From assembly GCF_002150765.1 (NCBI RefSeq), contig NZ_MUYM01000050.1, forward strand, positions 54,583 to 118,582: a stretch of DNA of 64,000 bases, in the 5' to 3' direction. Source of the stretch: Lentzea kentuckyensis (GTDB taxonomy: Bacteria > Actinomycetota > Actinomycetes > Mycobacteriales > Pseudonocardiaceae). Below the pieces are notes generated by a model. That model saw nothing but the letters and a program-made list of their open reading frames with translations. It was not told the origin of the DNA and did not search any database. This document shows positions 25,198 through 33,795 of the stretch, piece after piece. The translations under genes were made by a program, and so were the position numbers. Position 1 is the first letter of the stretch. Every line of letters begins with the position of its first letter.

Positions 25198-26801
25198 GCC
25201 GTGGTCTCCGGCTTCACTCCGTTCACCGAGCTCTTCGGCGCGGCCTTGGCCGTCGAGCGGACGGCCCGCGGCTTGGGGGCGGGCTTCGCCGTGGCCTTCG
25301 CGGCAGCGGGCTTCGCAGCGGGCTTGGCGGCCGGCTTCACCGCGGCGGCCTGCTCGGCGGCCACGGCGGCGGCCTCCTTGGCGACCTCTGCCTTCGCGGC
25401 GGCCTTCTCCTCGGCCTCTGCGGCCAGCGCGACCATCTCGTCGAAGCCCGCGCGGATGCCGTCGGCGAGCAGCTGGACGTCCGGCACGCCGTCGAAGTCG
25501 GCGTTGATGCCGAAGGTGAACCTGTCCAGGTAGGAGAAGATGCCGACGGTGATCCGGATCGTGGAGGCGATCGGCACGTACGGGAACATCTCCACGAGCG
25601 GGCGGCCGAGCATGTAGAGCGGGATGCGCGGGCCCGGCACGTTCGTGGTGACGGTCTGCAGGATCTGCTGCGGGAACCGCATCGCGGTCCGCGAGCCCAG
25701 CGCCATCAACGTCGGCGCGGCGAAGTTCGACAGGTTCGTGATCACGTCGGCGCCGGCGGCCTGACGCGAGTTCTTCAGGTCGTCCATCTGCGCGCGGATC
25801 GACGCGAGGCGCTTGACCGGGTCCGACTCGCCCACGGGCAGGTTCACCAACACCGCGCTGACGCGGTTGTTCAGCTCGTTGTGCTGGTCGGCCTTGCGCA
25901 TCGACACGGGCACCATGGTGCGCACGACCATGCCCTCGGTCAGCTCGCCGCGCTTCTCCAGCAGGTCCCGGAAACCACGCGTGATCGCGGTGAGGATGAC
26001 GTCGTTGACCGTGCCACCGGCGGCCTTGCGGATCTGCTTGATCTCAGCCAGGTTCGCGCGCGCCCACACCCAACGGCGGTGCGGCCCGATAGGACCGTTG
26101 AGAGACGTCGCGGCACGCGTCACGAGACGACGTGCCGTGCCGGGAAGCGAACCGAGCACCGACTTGCCGAAGTCCACGATCTCGCTGAACGACCGCAGGT
26201 TCCGTGCGACGGCGGGCAGCGCGGCGAGGTGTTGCACGGGGGTCACCACGGCGTCGCGCACACCGTCGACCACCAGGTCGAGCGTCGACGGCTGTGGTTG
26301 CGGCTTCCACTCCCTCGGCTCCGGGAGAACGCTTTCCTGTTTGAAGTCCAGCATGAGCTGGAGCATGTCCGTTCCGGACACTCCGTCGATCATGCAGTGG
26401 TGGACCTTGGAGATGATGGCCCAGCGGCCGCCCTCCAGGCCCTCGACGAGCCAGGCCTCCCACAGCGGCTTGGAGTCGTCGAGCTTCTGCGCGAAGATCC
26501 GGCCCGCGAGGTTGCGCAGCTGGTCCTCACCGCCCGGCGACGGCACCGCGGTGTGCCGCACGTGGTAGAGGATGTTGAAGTGGTCGTCGTCGACCCAGAC
26601 CGGACGGCCGACGTGGAACGGCAGGGCCTTCACCTTCTGCCGGTAGCGGGGGACCTGGTCCAACCGCGACACGAAGAGGCGGATCACGTCGCCGTAGGAC
26701 GGCGCCGGGCCGTCGAAAACCAGGACGGAACCGACGTGCATGGGCACGTTCTCGTCCTCGATGAAGTAGAAGCCTGCGTCCAGAGAGCTCATCCGATCCA
26801 C
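25194..26801 (-). CDS. Wax ester synthase/diacylglycerol acyltransferase (WS/DGAT)
   Basis: About 535 aa from the GTG at 26801 (VDRMSSLDAGFYFIE); the ATG at 26792 is an equal alternative. The catalytic motif HHxxxDG appears as HHCMIDG, and NDVILTAITRGFR and the NVPGP segment are further WS/DGAT signatures. The family joins acyl-CoA to a fatty alcohol or diacylglycerol for storage lipid. The last 80 residues are an Ala/Lys/Pro-rich tail (repeated AAKPAAKP-type units), unusual for the family and possibly a membrane- or nucleic-acid-binding tail. It is divergent from an alpha/beta hydrolase, which suggests a synthesis/breakdown pair. Confidence 0.87.
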   Translation of the reverse strand: MDRMSSLDAGFYFIEDENVPMHVGSVLVFDGPAPSYGDVIRLFVSRLDQVPRYRQKVKALPFHVGRPVWVDDDHFNILYHVRHTAVPSPGGEDQLRNLAGRIFAQKLDDSKPLWEAWLVEGLEGGRWAIISKVHHCMIDGVSGTDMLQLMLDFKQESVLPEPREWKPQPQPSTLDLVVDGVRDAVVTPVQHLAALPAVARNLRSFSEIVDFGKSVLGSLPGTARRLVTRAATSLNGPIGPHRRWVWARANLAEIKQIRKAAGGTVNDVILTAITRGFRDLLEKRGELTEGMVVRTMVPVSMRKADQHNELNNRVSAVLVNLPVGESDPVKRLASIRAQMDDLKNSRQAAGADVITNLSNFAAPTLMALGSRTAMRFPQQILQTVTTNVPGPRIPLYMLGRPLVEMFPYVPIASTIRITVGIFSYLDRFTFGINADFDGVPDVQLLADGIRAGFDEMVALAAEAEEKAAAKAEVAKEAAAVAAEQAAAVKPAAKPAAKPAAAKATAKPAPKPRAVRSTAKAAPKSSVNGVKPETTA

Positions 26802-27013
26802 TCGAAAAATGGTAGAGGAGCTTTGCTTCTGAATCGACGTCCATGCAGGTGAGAGGCACTGCACAGGTGTGAGGTTGCCAACGTGTTACCTGGTGGTGGC
26901 GAATCGAGACTCGAAAGTACTGGCGAAAAGATCGTTCACGAAACATCATGGACTCACTGGGCAACGCGGCCCAGGGCGCCGGCTCGGGGTTGTCGACGTG
27001 TGGGGAGGCTCCT

Positions 27014-27829
27014 ATGTCTGCCGTACCTTCAGACGAAGTCTTCGATGTGCCTGCTTCTCCACTGCACCTCGTCAGAGGAAGCGCGCCCGGCCTGTTCTGG
27101 TACCTCACCGAGCCCACCCGCTGCGCTCTGGACGTGAGCGAGTTCGTCGCCACGCGTTCGATGCTGCGCGGTGCGCCGTCCGGTGACGGTCACCCGGTCC
27201 TGGTGTTCCCCGGTCTCGGTGCCGCCGACTCGTCGACGGTGATGCTGCGCCGGTTTCTATCCGGTTTGGGCTATGACGTCCACCGCTGGGGCCTGGGCCG
27301 CAACATCGGCCCGACACGCCGCGCGGTCGACGGCATGCACGCCTTGGTGAAGAAGGTTTCCGACGCGCACGGCGGCCCGGTCTCCATTGTGGGCTGGTCG
27401 CTCGGCGGGATCTTCGCGCGCGAGATGGCGCGGGACCACCCGCACCGCGTGCGCCAGGTGATCACGCTCGGCTCGCCGTACAACATGTCGGATCCCGTGC
27501 AGTCACGGGCGATGCCGGCCTTCGCGCTGTTCTCGCGCCTGCACATCCCGCGCGAGGAGTTCCCGCCGCTCGAGTCGACGCGGCCGCCGATCCCGGTGCC
27601 CGCCACGTCGATCTACTCCAAGACGGACGGCATCGTGTCGTGGGAGTCGTGCATCGAGGAGCCGGGAACGCGGCGGGAGAACGTCCAGGTGTCGTCGTCG
27701 CACCTCGGCTATGGCTTCAACGCCACCGTTCTGTGGGTGGTCGCTGACCGGCTGGCGCAGGCGGAGGGCACGTGGGCGCCCTTCGCCGCGCCACCGGGAA
27801 TGGCACGCATGTACCCGAGGGCGGCCTAG
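27014..27829 (+). CDS. Alpha/beta hydrolase (lipase-like)
   Basis: 271 aa from the ATG at 27014, which has ggggagg 5 bases upstream; an earlier ATG at 26948 lacks a site. Motifs are HPVLVFPGLGAADSS (oxyanion region), the nucleophile elbow GWSLGG, an Asp in YSKTDGIVSWES, and a His in SSSHLGYGFN. It most resembles acyl hydrolases found beside WS/DGAT genes. The divergent 212-bp spacer to the WS/DGAT probably holds both promoters. Its TAG stop is shared with the convergent regulator as CTAG. Confidence 0.82.
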   Translation: MSAVPSDEVFDVPASPLHLVRGSAPGLFWYLTEPTRCALDVSEFVATRSMLRGAPSGDGHPVLVFPGLGAADSSTVMLRRFLSGLGYDVHRWGLGRNIGPTRRAVDGMHALVKKVSDAHGGPVSIVGWSLGGIFAREMARDHPHRVRQVITLGSPYNMSDPVQSRAMPAFALFSRLHIPREEFPPLESTRPPIPVPATSIYSKTDGIVSWESCIEEPGTRRENVQVSSSHLGYGFNATVLWVVADRLAQAEGTWAPFAAPPGMARMYPRAA

Positions 27830-28584
27830 CAGGGCCGCGGGTCGGCGTAGATCACCAGCGTCTGGGCGGGCTGCTCGGCGAGGTGGAACGCCGTGTAGGC
27901 GTAGTCGACGGCCCCGAGCCGTTGGTGCCGCAGGCGTTTGCGGCCGCTGCTCTGGGCCTGCACCTCGTGGTGGGGCCACCAGGAGCGCACCTCCTGGCTG
28001 GCCTCGTGCAGGTCGTCGATCAGCCGGGTGAACCGCGCGTCGCCGGGGTGCCGGCCGGCGAGCGTGCGCAGCCGGGCGAGCAGGCCGCGCGCCTCCGGTT
28101 CCCAGTCGAGCAGGACGTGCCGTGACTCCTGCTCGGTGAACACCCAGCGCGCGAAGTTCGGTTGACCCGCTTGCAGGTTCGGGAAGAGCTCGGCGGCGGC
28201 CGCGTTGTGGCTGAGCACGTCGTAGGTGGCGCCGATGACGTACGCCGGGTTCGGCCCCAACAGGTTCGGCACGGCGGCCACCTCGTCCGGCAGGGTCTCC
28301 TCGGGGGCCTCTGCCGGTGCACGCCCGGCGAGCCGGAACAGGTGGTCCTTTTCGGACGGAGCGAGCCCGAGCGCCACCGCGATCGCTCCGAGCACCTGGT
28401 CCGACGCCTGCACGTTCCTGCCCTGTTCGAGGTAGGTGTACCAGGTCGCGCTGATCCCGGCGAGCACGGCGAGCTCCTCCCGGCGCAGGCCCGGCGTGCG
28501 GCGGCGGCCGGTGCTCGGCAGACCGGCCTCAGCGGGAGTGATCCGCTCCCGGCGGCTGCGCAGGAACGCGCCCAGTTCGCTCAT
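27826..28584 (-). CDS. XRE-family regulator with MmyB-like ligand-binding domain
   Basis: 252 aa. An N-terminal Cro/C1-type helix-turn-helix (TPGLRREELAVLAGISATWY with EQGRNVQASDQVL) is followed by the MmyB-like ligand-binding domain (GPNPAYVIGATYDVLSHNAAA, then FTEQESRHVLLDWEPEARG). This family controls a divergent short-chain dehydrogenase in many actinomycetes, which is the arrangement here. An inverted repeat covers the start codon (28584-28606), so autorepression is likely. Confidence 0.88.
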   Translation of the reverse strand: MSELGAFLRSRRERITPAEAGLPSTGRRRTPGLRREELAVLAGISATWYTYLEQGRNVQASDQVLGAIAVALGLAPSEKDHLFRLAGRAPAEAPEETLPDEVAAVPNLLGPNPAYVIGATYDVLSHNAAAAELFPNLQAGQPNFARWVFTEQESRHVLLDWEPEARGLLARLRTLAGRHPGDARFTRLIDDLHEASQEVRSWWPHHEVQAQSSGRKRLRHQRLGAVDYAYTAFHLAEQPAQTLVIYADPRPC

Positions 28585-28627
28585 GCTGGCACCTCCAGTA
28601 CCAGCATAAGACGGCTCTGGATACCAG
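28584..28627. promoter_or_regulatory. Operator-like dyads between the MmyB regulator and the SDR
   Basis: TGCTGGCAC (28584-28592) faces GTACCAGCA (28598-28606), eight of nine positions paired across 5 bp. A second dyad CTGGATACCAG lies at 28617-28627. Both share the CTGG/CCAG half-site and sit in the 68-bp divergent spacer, as expected for a regulator controlling itself and the dehydrogenase. Confidence 0.5.
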
Positions 28628-28652
28628 GCTAAAACCGTCGCAGGCTGGGTTC

Positions 28653-29375
28653 ATGACAGGAATCGAAGGAAAGGTCGTGGCGATCACCGGCGCCAGCAGC
28701 GGCATCGGGGAAGCCACCGCGTTGTTGCTCGCGGAACGGGGCGCACGTCTCGTGCTCGGTGCACGGCGGGAAGACCGTCTCGCGGATTTGGCGGCCAAGA
28801 CAGGGGGTTTTCACGTGCGGACCGACGTGACGCGGCGGGAGGACCTGCATTCGTTGGTGGCACTGGCTTGTGAGCGGTTCGGCAGGCTCGACGTGCTGGT
28901 GGGCAACGCGGGAGCGGGCCCGATCTCGCCGCTGGACGACCTGCGCGTCGACGAGTGGGACGAGATGGTGGACGTCAACATCAAGGGCGTGCTGCACGGG
29001 ATCGCGGCCGCGCTGCCGGTGTTCCGGGCGCAGCAGGCGGGACACTTCGTCACCACCGCCTCCACCGCCGCGTTCCGCGTTGTGCCGGCCATGGCGGTCT
29101 ACGCGGGCACCAAGGTCGCCGTGCGGGCGATCTGCGAGGGACTGCGCCAGGAGTCCAACGGCACGTTCCGCGTGACGACCGTGTCGCCGGGGATCGTGCA
29201 CACGGAGTTCGCTGAGGCGTCGACCAACGACGACGTGCGCAAGAGCATCGCGGGCATGCGGGACGAGATCGCGATCTCTCCGGACGCGATCGCCCGCGCC
29301 GTGGCGTTCGCGATCGAGCAGCCGGCCGACGTCGACGTGAACGAGATCGTCGTGCGGCCGGCTGCCCAAAGCTGA
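28653..29375 (+). CDS. Short-chain dehydrogenase/reductase
   Basis: 240 aa of classical SDR type: cofactor loop TGASSGIG (residues 12-19), NAGAG (86-90), catalytic Ser in VTTASTAAF and YxxxK as YAGTK (about 150-154). A basic residue after strand 2 (GARRED) favours NADPH. The divergent MmyB-type regulator probably controls it. Its stop lies in the first unit of a 17-bp tandem repeat. Substrate unknown. Confidence 0.88.
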   Translation: MTGIEGKVVAITGASSGIGEATALLLAERGARLVLGARREDRLADLAAKTGGFHVRTDVTRREDLHSLVALACERFGRLDVLVGNAGAGPISPLDDLRVDEWDEMVDVNIKGVLHGIAAALPVFRAQQAGHFVTTASTAAFRVVPAMAVYAGTKVAVRAICEGLRQESNGTFRVTTVSPGIVHTEFAEASTNDDVRKSIAGMRDEIAISPDAIARAVAFAIEQPADVDVNEIVVRPAAQS

Positions 29376-29433
29376 GGCCTACCCAGAGCTGAGGCCTACC
29401 CAGAGCTGAGGCCTACCCAGAGCTGAGGCCTAC
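29370..29433. repeat. 17-bp tandem repeat covering two convergent stop codons
   Basis: The unit agctgaggcctacccag occurs three times in full (29370, 29387, 29404) and once as 13 bp (29421-29433). The first unit carries the TGA of the SDR; the last carries the TAG (reverse strand) of the pectinase. Each unit contains both stop triplets. The copies are identical, which points to recent expansion. Confidence 0.9.
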
Positions 29434-30809
29434 TTGGTCATCGGCTTGCCGTTCGCGGTGACGTTGGTGAACTTCAGGCCGTCGACGTTCTTGACGGTGT
29501 TGGTGGTGGAGCTGACGGTGAACTTGGAGTCCTTCAGCTCCAGCCCCTTCACGTGCTCCTGCGTCAGGCCGGAGACGTCGAGGACCTTCGAAGCCTTGGT
29601 GCTGCCGCAGTTCGAGATGAAGAACGGGCCGAACTTCGGCACGTTGCTGCCCGTCTGCGAGTTGTAGGTCGTGGTGACGTAGACGAACGCGCGCTCGAAC
29701 GTGCCGGACACGCTGTCCAGGTTGATGTTCTGCGAGAAGCCGCCGCGCTTGGTGTTCGACTTGACGTACAGGGCGAACTTGGTGGCGTTGACGCAGTTCA
29801 GCTTGTAGCCGTAGACGTTGCGGATGCCGCCGGTCTGCTCGGAGCCGCACGTGATGGCGCCCCAGTTTCCGTTCATGCGGCAGTTGACGACGACGAGGTT
29901 CTGGCACGGCACGTTGATCCGCCGGCCGTCCTCGTCGCGGCCGGACTTGATCGCCACGTTGTCGTCGTGCGCGCCGAGGTCGCTGTTGGAGATCACGACG
30001 TGGTCGCACGACTCCGGGTCGCACGCGTCCGTGTTGTTGGCGGACGTCGTGGGGTCCGTGTGCACGTCGTCGACCGTGACGTTCTTGCAGAGCGTGGGGT
30101 GGATCTGCCAGAACTTGGGGTTTTTCAGCGTGACGCCCTGGATCAGCACGGTGTCACACGAGTAGGGCTCGATGAACGTCGAGCGCATGTTCTTGCCGGA
30201 GCCGGGAACGACGCGCTTCTCCGGCGGGGTTCCCTTGGCCACCAAGGACTCCAGGTACGAGCGGTCGCTGCCCTTGTTCCAGCTGCCGGTCGCGCCCGCG
30301 TCGAGTGTGCCCTTGCCGGTCAGCGCGATGTTGGTCTGTTTGTGGGCGTAGACCATGGGAGAGCGGTTCATGCACTCGATGCCCTCGTAGCGCGTGAGCA
30401 CGGTGGGGAACTTCGAGGCATCGCTGGAGAACTTGAGCAGCACGCCGTCCTCGAGGTGGAAGTCGACGTTGCTCAGCAGGTGGATCGCGCCCGTGACGTA
30501 GGTGCCCCTGGGGACGATCACGTGGCCGCCGCCGGCCGCGTTGCAGGCGGCGATGGCCTTCTTGAACGCTTCGGTGTTGTCGGTCTTGTTGTCGCCCTTG
30601 GCGCCGTACGCGGTCGCGTCGAAGTTCTTGTCGGGGAACGACGGGAGCTTCGTGTTCCGCACGATCTCGTTGGCGGCCGGCCAGGGCAGTTCGGGCACCG
30701 CGGCCGAACGACTCGAAGCCGCGAGTGCGGTCCTGGTCAGCGCCGGGGTGGCGATCACGGCCACGACGGTGGACTTCATCAGCAGCCGACGGTTGATCCT
30801 GCCGTCCAT
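29430..30809 (-). CDS. Exported polygalacturonase-like GH28 protein with altered active site
   Basis: 459 aa from the ATG at 30807-30809, with GAGGA upstream. A Tat-type signal is visible (INRRLLMKS, then a hydrophobic run to LAASS). The body is a right-handed beta-helix of GH28: NNTDACDPES matches the NTD motif and GAHDDNVAIKSG the DD motif. The third motif, normally GHG, reads NWGAITCGSE, and the fourth, normally RIK, reads YVKSNTKRGG, so the usual His and Arg are missing. It may act on a modified pectin, or be weakly active. A LacI-type palindrome lies 57 bp upstream. Confidence 0.8.
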   Translation of the reverse strand: MDGRINRRLLMKSTVVAVIATPALTRTALAASSRSAAVPELPWPAANEIVRNTKLPSFPDKNFDATAYGAKGDNKTDNTEAFKKAIAACNAAGGGHVIVPRGTYVTGAIHLLSNVDFHLEDGVLLKFSSDASKFPTVLTRYEGIECMNRSPMVYAHKQTNIALTGKGTLDAGATGSWNKGSDRSYLESLVAKGTPPEKRVVPGSGKNMRSTFIEPYSCDTVLIQGVTLKNPKFWQIHPTLCKNVTVDDVHTDPTTSANNTDACDPESCDHVVISNSDLGAHDDNVAIKSGRDEDGRRINVPCQNLVVVNCRMNGNWGAITCGSEQTGGIRNVYGYKLNCVNATKFALYVKSNTKRGGFSQNINLDSVSGTFERAFVYVTTTYNSQTGSNVPKFGPFFISNCGSTKASKVLDVSGLTQEHVKGLELKDSKFTVSSTTNTVKNVDGLKFTNVTANGKPMTK

Positions 30810-30866
30810 TTCGACGTCCTCTTCCACAGTGAAGGCAACGTTGGGCGGCGGCGTTACAGAAAGACT

Positions 30867-30878
30867 GTAAACGTTTGC
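30867..30878. promoter_or_regulatory. LacI-type operator candidate before the GH28 gene
   Basis: GTAAACGTTTGC is a 12-bp dyad with one mismatched pair, centred on AACGTT as in many LacI/CcpA-family operators. It lies 57 bp upstream of the pectinase ATG, within the 75-bp gap. Confidence 0.45.
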
Positions 30879-30884
30879 GGTCCG

Positions 30885-31877
30885 TTAGTCGAGGAGCCGG
30901 AAGGCGGCCAGTGCGAGCTTGACCCTGGCCAGGTCGGAGATGTCGAGGCTGATCTGTTCCAGGCGGCGGGAGACGCTGCTGTGGTGCAGGTGCAGCAGGT
31001 CGGCGGCTTTGCGGAGGGAGCCGGTGGCGCAGTAGGCGTCCAGGGTTTCGAGGTCTTCCGGGGACAACTCGGCCACCGCGGCCACGTCGGCGTTGGCGCG
31101 CAGGTTTTCGGTGGAGACCTGGGCGAGCAGGGCGAGCGCTCCCAGGTCGGGGTGGTGGACGACGGGTGTTCGGGAGGTGGTGAAGCGCAGCGCTGTCCGG
31201 GCTTCGGTCCACGCTCGGGCGGGGTGCGGGTCGGCGCCGACGCCGGCGCGAGTTCCGGCGGGGAAGTCGCCCAGTTTCGTGGCCAGCAGGACACCCGAAC
31301 CATCGACCGGAGCCGCCTTGACCAGGTGTGCGGGGCAGACCAGCGCCGCGATCCGGTCCAGCGGCTGGTCGGCGCGCACCGCGGCGACGTGGATCCGCTG
31401 GTCCGGCGCGAAACCCAGCAGGCGCAACGCCCGTGCGCGTCCGGCCTCGTCGCCGTCGGCGCTGATCACCAGCTCGACCAGCGCGGGATCGGCCATCGTG
31501 GTGCGCGCCGGGCCGTAGCGTTCGACCACGGCGGCGACGGCGATGGCGAGGCGGTCGAGCAGCACTTCGTCGAGAGGACCGGCTTCCGCGCGTTCCAGCC
31601 AGACCTCGCCGATCTCCTCGTCGTCGAGCGTGATCGCACTCCGCGAGGACATCGGGCTGGTGGCGGCGGCTTCGGTGCCGGCCGGCGACATGCGGATCAC
31701 CTTGCCGGTGCCGTGCAACCGGATCCCGGCGACGCACTCGGCCAGGCCCGCCGAGGCCCGCGCCAGGGCGGGGAGGTCGACCCGGCGGCGCATCAGCGTG
31801 TCGTAGAAGATCACGACCCTGATCGCGCCCTCGACGTGCGAGTCGAGGTTCGACAGTCGCGTCGCCAAGGCCTCCAT
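30885..31877 (-). CDS. PucR-type helix-turn-helix transcriptional regulator
   Basis: 330 aa from the ATG at 31875-31877. The C-terminus holds the PucR-type helix-turn-helix (ATGSLRKAADLLHLHHSSVS, about residues 275-300). The larger N-terminal part has no recognised sensor motif, though LLATKLGDFPAGTRAGVGAD resembles the GGDEF-like middle domain of the CdaR/PucR group. It lies upstream of and in the same direction as the GH28 gene and is divergent from the hydrolase pair, either of which could be a target. CTA of its stop is 75 bp from the pectinase start. Confidence 0.75.
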   Translation of the reverse strand: MEALATRLSNLDSHVEGAIRVVIFYDTLMRRRVDLPALARASAGLAECVAGIRLHGTGKVIRMSPAGTEAAATSPMSSRSAITLDDEEIGEVWLERAEAGPLDEVLLDRLAIAVAAVVERYGPARTTMADPALVELVISADGDEAGRARALRLLGFAPDQRIHVAAVRADQPLDRIAALVCPAHLVKAAPVDGSGVLLATKLGDFPAGTRAGVGADPHPARAWTEARTALRFTTSRTPVVHHPDLGALALLAQVSTENLRANADVAAVAELSPEDLETLDAYCATGSLRKAADLLHLHHSSVSRRLEQISLDISDLARVKLALAAFRLLD

Positions 31878-31963
31878 GTGGACGACGATAGCGACGAACG
31901 TCGCGCGACCGGGGCGGATTGCGCGACGCACGTCGGCTGAAGAGCGGTGAGGAGATCGTGAGG

Positions 31964-32842
31964 ATGGAACGCATGGATCCCGAGTTGGAAGCGTTCATCC
32001 CGTTCTTCCCGAAAGCCGAGCTCACCGACGTGGCGAAGGAACGGGAGTTCCTCGCCAAGCTCGCCGCCGGCATCCCCGCCGAGACGGACGGCATGGAGGT
32101 CGAGGACCTGCTGGTGCCCGGCGACCCCGACGTGCCCGTGCGGATCTATCGGCCGTATGAGGCGCACGGCACCGTCATCTGGATGCACGGCGGTGGGTGG
32201 TGCATCGGTGACGTGGAGACCGAACACCCGTGGGCGTCCCGTGTGGCCGCACGGTCGGGTGCTGTCGTGATCTCCGTGGGCTACCGGTTGGCGCCGGAGC
32301 ACCCGTTCCCGGCCGCGCTGGACGACGCCTGGACGGTGTTGCGGTGGGCGTACGAGAGCGCGGACTCCATCGCGGTCGCCGGGCACAGCGCGGGCGGTGG
32401 GCTGGCGGCGGCGCTGGCGTTGAGGTCGCGGGACGAACAGGGCCCGCCGATCCGGTTCCAGCTGTTGCACCAGCCGGGGCTCGACGATCGGCTGACGACC
32501 TGGTCGGCCCGGCACTTCACCGAAACGCCCTGGTACAACCGCGCCAAGGCCGGTCAGGCGTGGGCGCACTACCTGGGTGGGCAGCCCGCCACGCCGTACG
32601 CGGCCCCGGCGCGCGCCGAGGACCTGTCCGACCTGCCGCCCGCGTACATCGCCAGCGCCGAGTTCTGCCCGAACCGCGACGAGAACATCGCCTACGCGTT
32701 GCGGCTCATGCAGTCGGACGTGCAGGTCGAGTTGCACCAGTGGCCTGGGACGTTCCACGGCTCGCAGGCGCTGTTGTCCGCCGACGTGTCGCAACGCCAG
32801 TTCGCCGAAATCGGTGACGTGCTGCGCCGGGCGCTGGCATGA
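31964..32842 (+). CDS. Alpha/beta hydrolase fold-3 (HSL family) esterase
   Basis: 292 aa starting at the ATG at 31964, which has AGGAG nine bases upstream. The hormone-sensitive-lipase family motif HGGGW (about residue 75) forms the oxyanion hole and GHSAGGG (about 140) the nucleophile elbow; a His in GTFHGSQ completes the triad. These enzymes split short-chain esters. The stop overlaps the start of the serine hydrolase by 4 nt, so the two are coupled. Confidence 0.85.
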   Translation: MERMDPELEAFIPFFPKAELTDVAKEREFLAKLAAGIPAETDGMEVEDLLVPGDPDVPVRIYRPYEAHGTVIWMHGGGWCIGDVETEHPWASRVAARSGAVVISVGYRLAPEHPFPAALDDAWTVLRWAYESADSIAVAGHSAGGGLAAALALRSRDEQGPPIRFQLLHQPGLDDRLTTWSARHFTETPWYNRAKAGQAWAHYLGGQPATPYAAPARAEDLSDLPPAYIASAEFCPNRDENIAYALRLMQSDVQVELHQWPGTFHGSQALLSADVSQRQFAEIGDVLRRALA

Positions 32843-33795
32843 GGGCCGCGCTGGAGGCGATCCACCAGGCCGGAGTTCCCGGCGTGTGGGCGGAAGTGCG
32901 GGACAACGGTCACGTGTGGCGTGGCGCCGCCGGTGATGCGACGCCGGACATGCGGCACCGCGTCGGCAGCGTCACCAAGACGTTCACCGCCGCCGCGATC
33001 ATGCTGCTGGTGGAGCGCGGCAGGATCGAGCTGGACACGCCGGTCCACGGCGCCAGCACGGTCCGGGAGCTGCTGAGCATGACCAGCGGGCTGGCCGACT
33101 ACCGGTTCCTCGCGTTCCCGTCGCTGCTGGAGGGTTCGCCGAAGAGCCTGGAGGACAACCAGTTCCGGCACTTCTACCCGCGCGAGCTGATCAAACTGGG
33201 CGTCGACGCGCCCGCCGTGCCGCCCGGCACCTACTCCAACACCGGCTATCTGCTGCTCGGCCGGCTCATCGAGAGCGTCACCGGCATGACCGCCGAGCGG
33301 TGGATCACGCGGAACGTCATCGAACGCGCGGGCTTGCGCAACACGATGTTCCCGACGGGGACGCGGATCGAGGGGCCGCACCCGCCGATGTACGAGGCGT
33401 TGTTCGGGTTGCTCGATCCGCCGCGCGACTACAGCGTCTACGACATGTCGTGGGTCGGCGTGTCGGCCTCGCTGATCTCGACCGTGGAGGACCTCAACCT
33501 GTTCTTCGCCGCCCTGCTCGACGGCCGGATCGTGTCGCGGGAGTCGTTGGCGTTGATGCAGAAGACGGGTCCGGTGGTCGCGTTCGACGGCTCGACGGTG
33601 CAGTACGGCCTCGGCCTGCACGAGCACAGCGGCTTCTGGGGACACGACGGGTCGGCGTGGGGCGCGGGCACGTGGTCGTTCCACAGCGCGGACGGCGAGC
33701 GACAGGTGTCGCTCGCCGTCAACCTTCAGCGCTGGAACAACAAAGCGATCGATGAGGCGTTGGTGGCGTTTCAGCGGAAGGCGTTGCGCGTGTAG
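32839..33795 (+). CDS. Serine hydrolase, class C beta-lactamase/DD-peptidase family
   Basis: 318 aa. The SxxK motif is SVTK (residues 44-47), the YxN motif lies in PGTYSNTGYLL, and the third motif is replaced by GHDGSAWGAG (HxG type), as in the broad class C beta-lactamase-like esterase/DD-peptidase family. No signal peptide, so a cytoplasmic esterase or peptidase is more likely than a wall enzyme. It overlaps the upstream esterase by 4 nt, and its 3' end overlaps the convergent secreted gene by 25 nt. Confidence 0.83.
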   Translation: MRAALEAIHQAGVPGVWAEVRDNGHVWRGAAGDATPDMRHRVGSVTKTFTAAAIMLLVERGRIELDTPVHGASTVRELLSMTSGLADYRFLAFPSLLEGSPKSLEDNQFRHFYPRELIKLGVDAPAVPPGTYSNTGYLLLGRLIESVTGMTAERWITRNVIERAGLRNTMFPTGTRIEGPHPPMYEALFGLLDPPRDYSVYDMSWVGVSASLISTVEDLNLFFAALLDGRIVSRESLALMQKTGPVVAFDGSTVQYGLGLHEHSGFWGHDGSAWGAGTWSFHSADGERQVSLAVNLQRWNNKAIDEALVAFQRKALRV

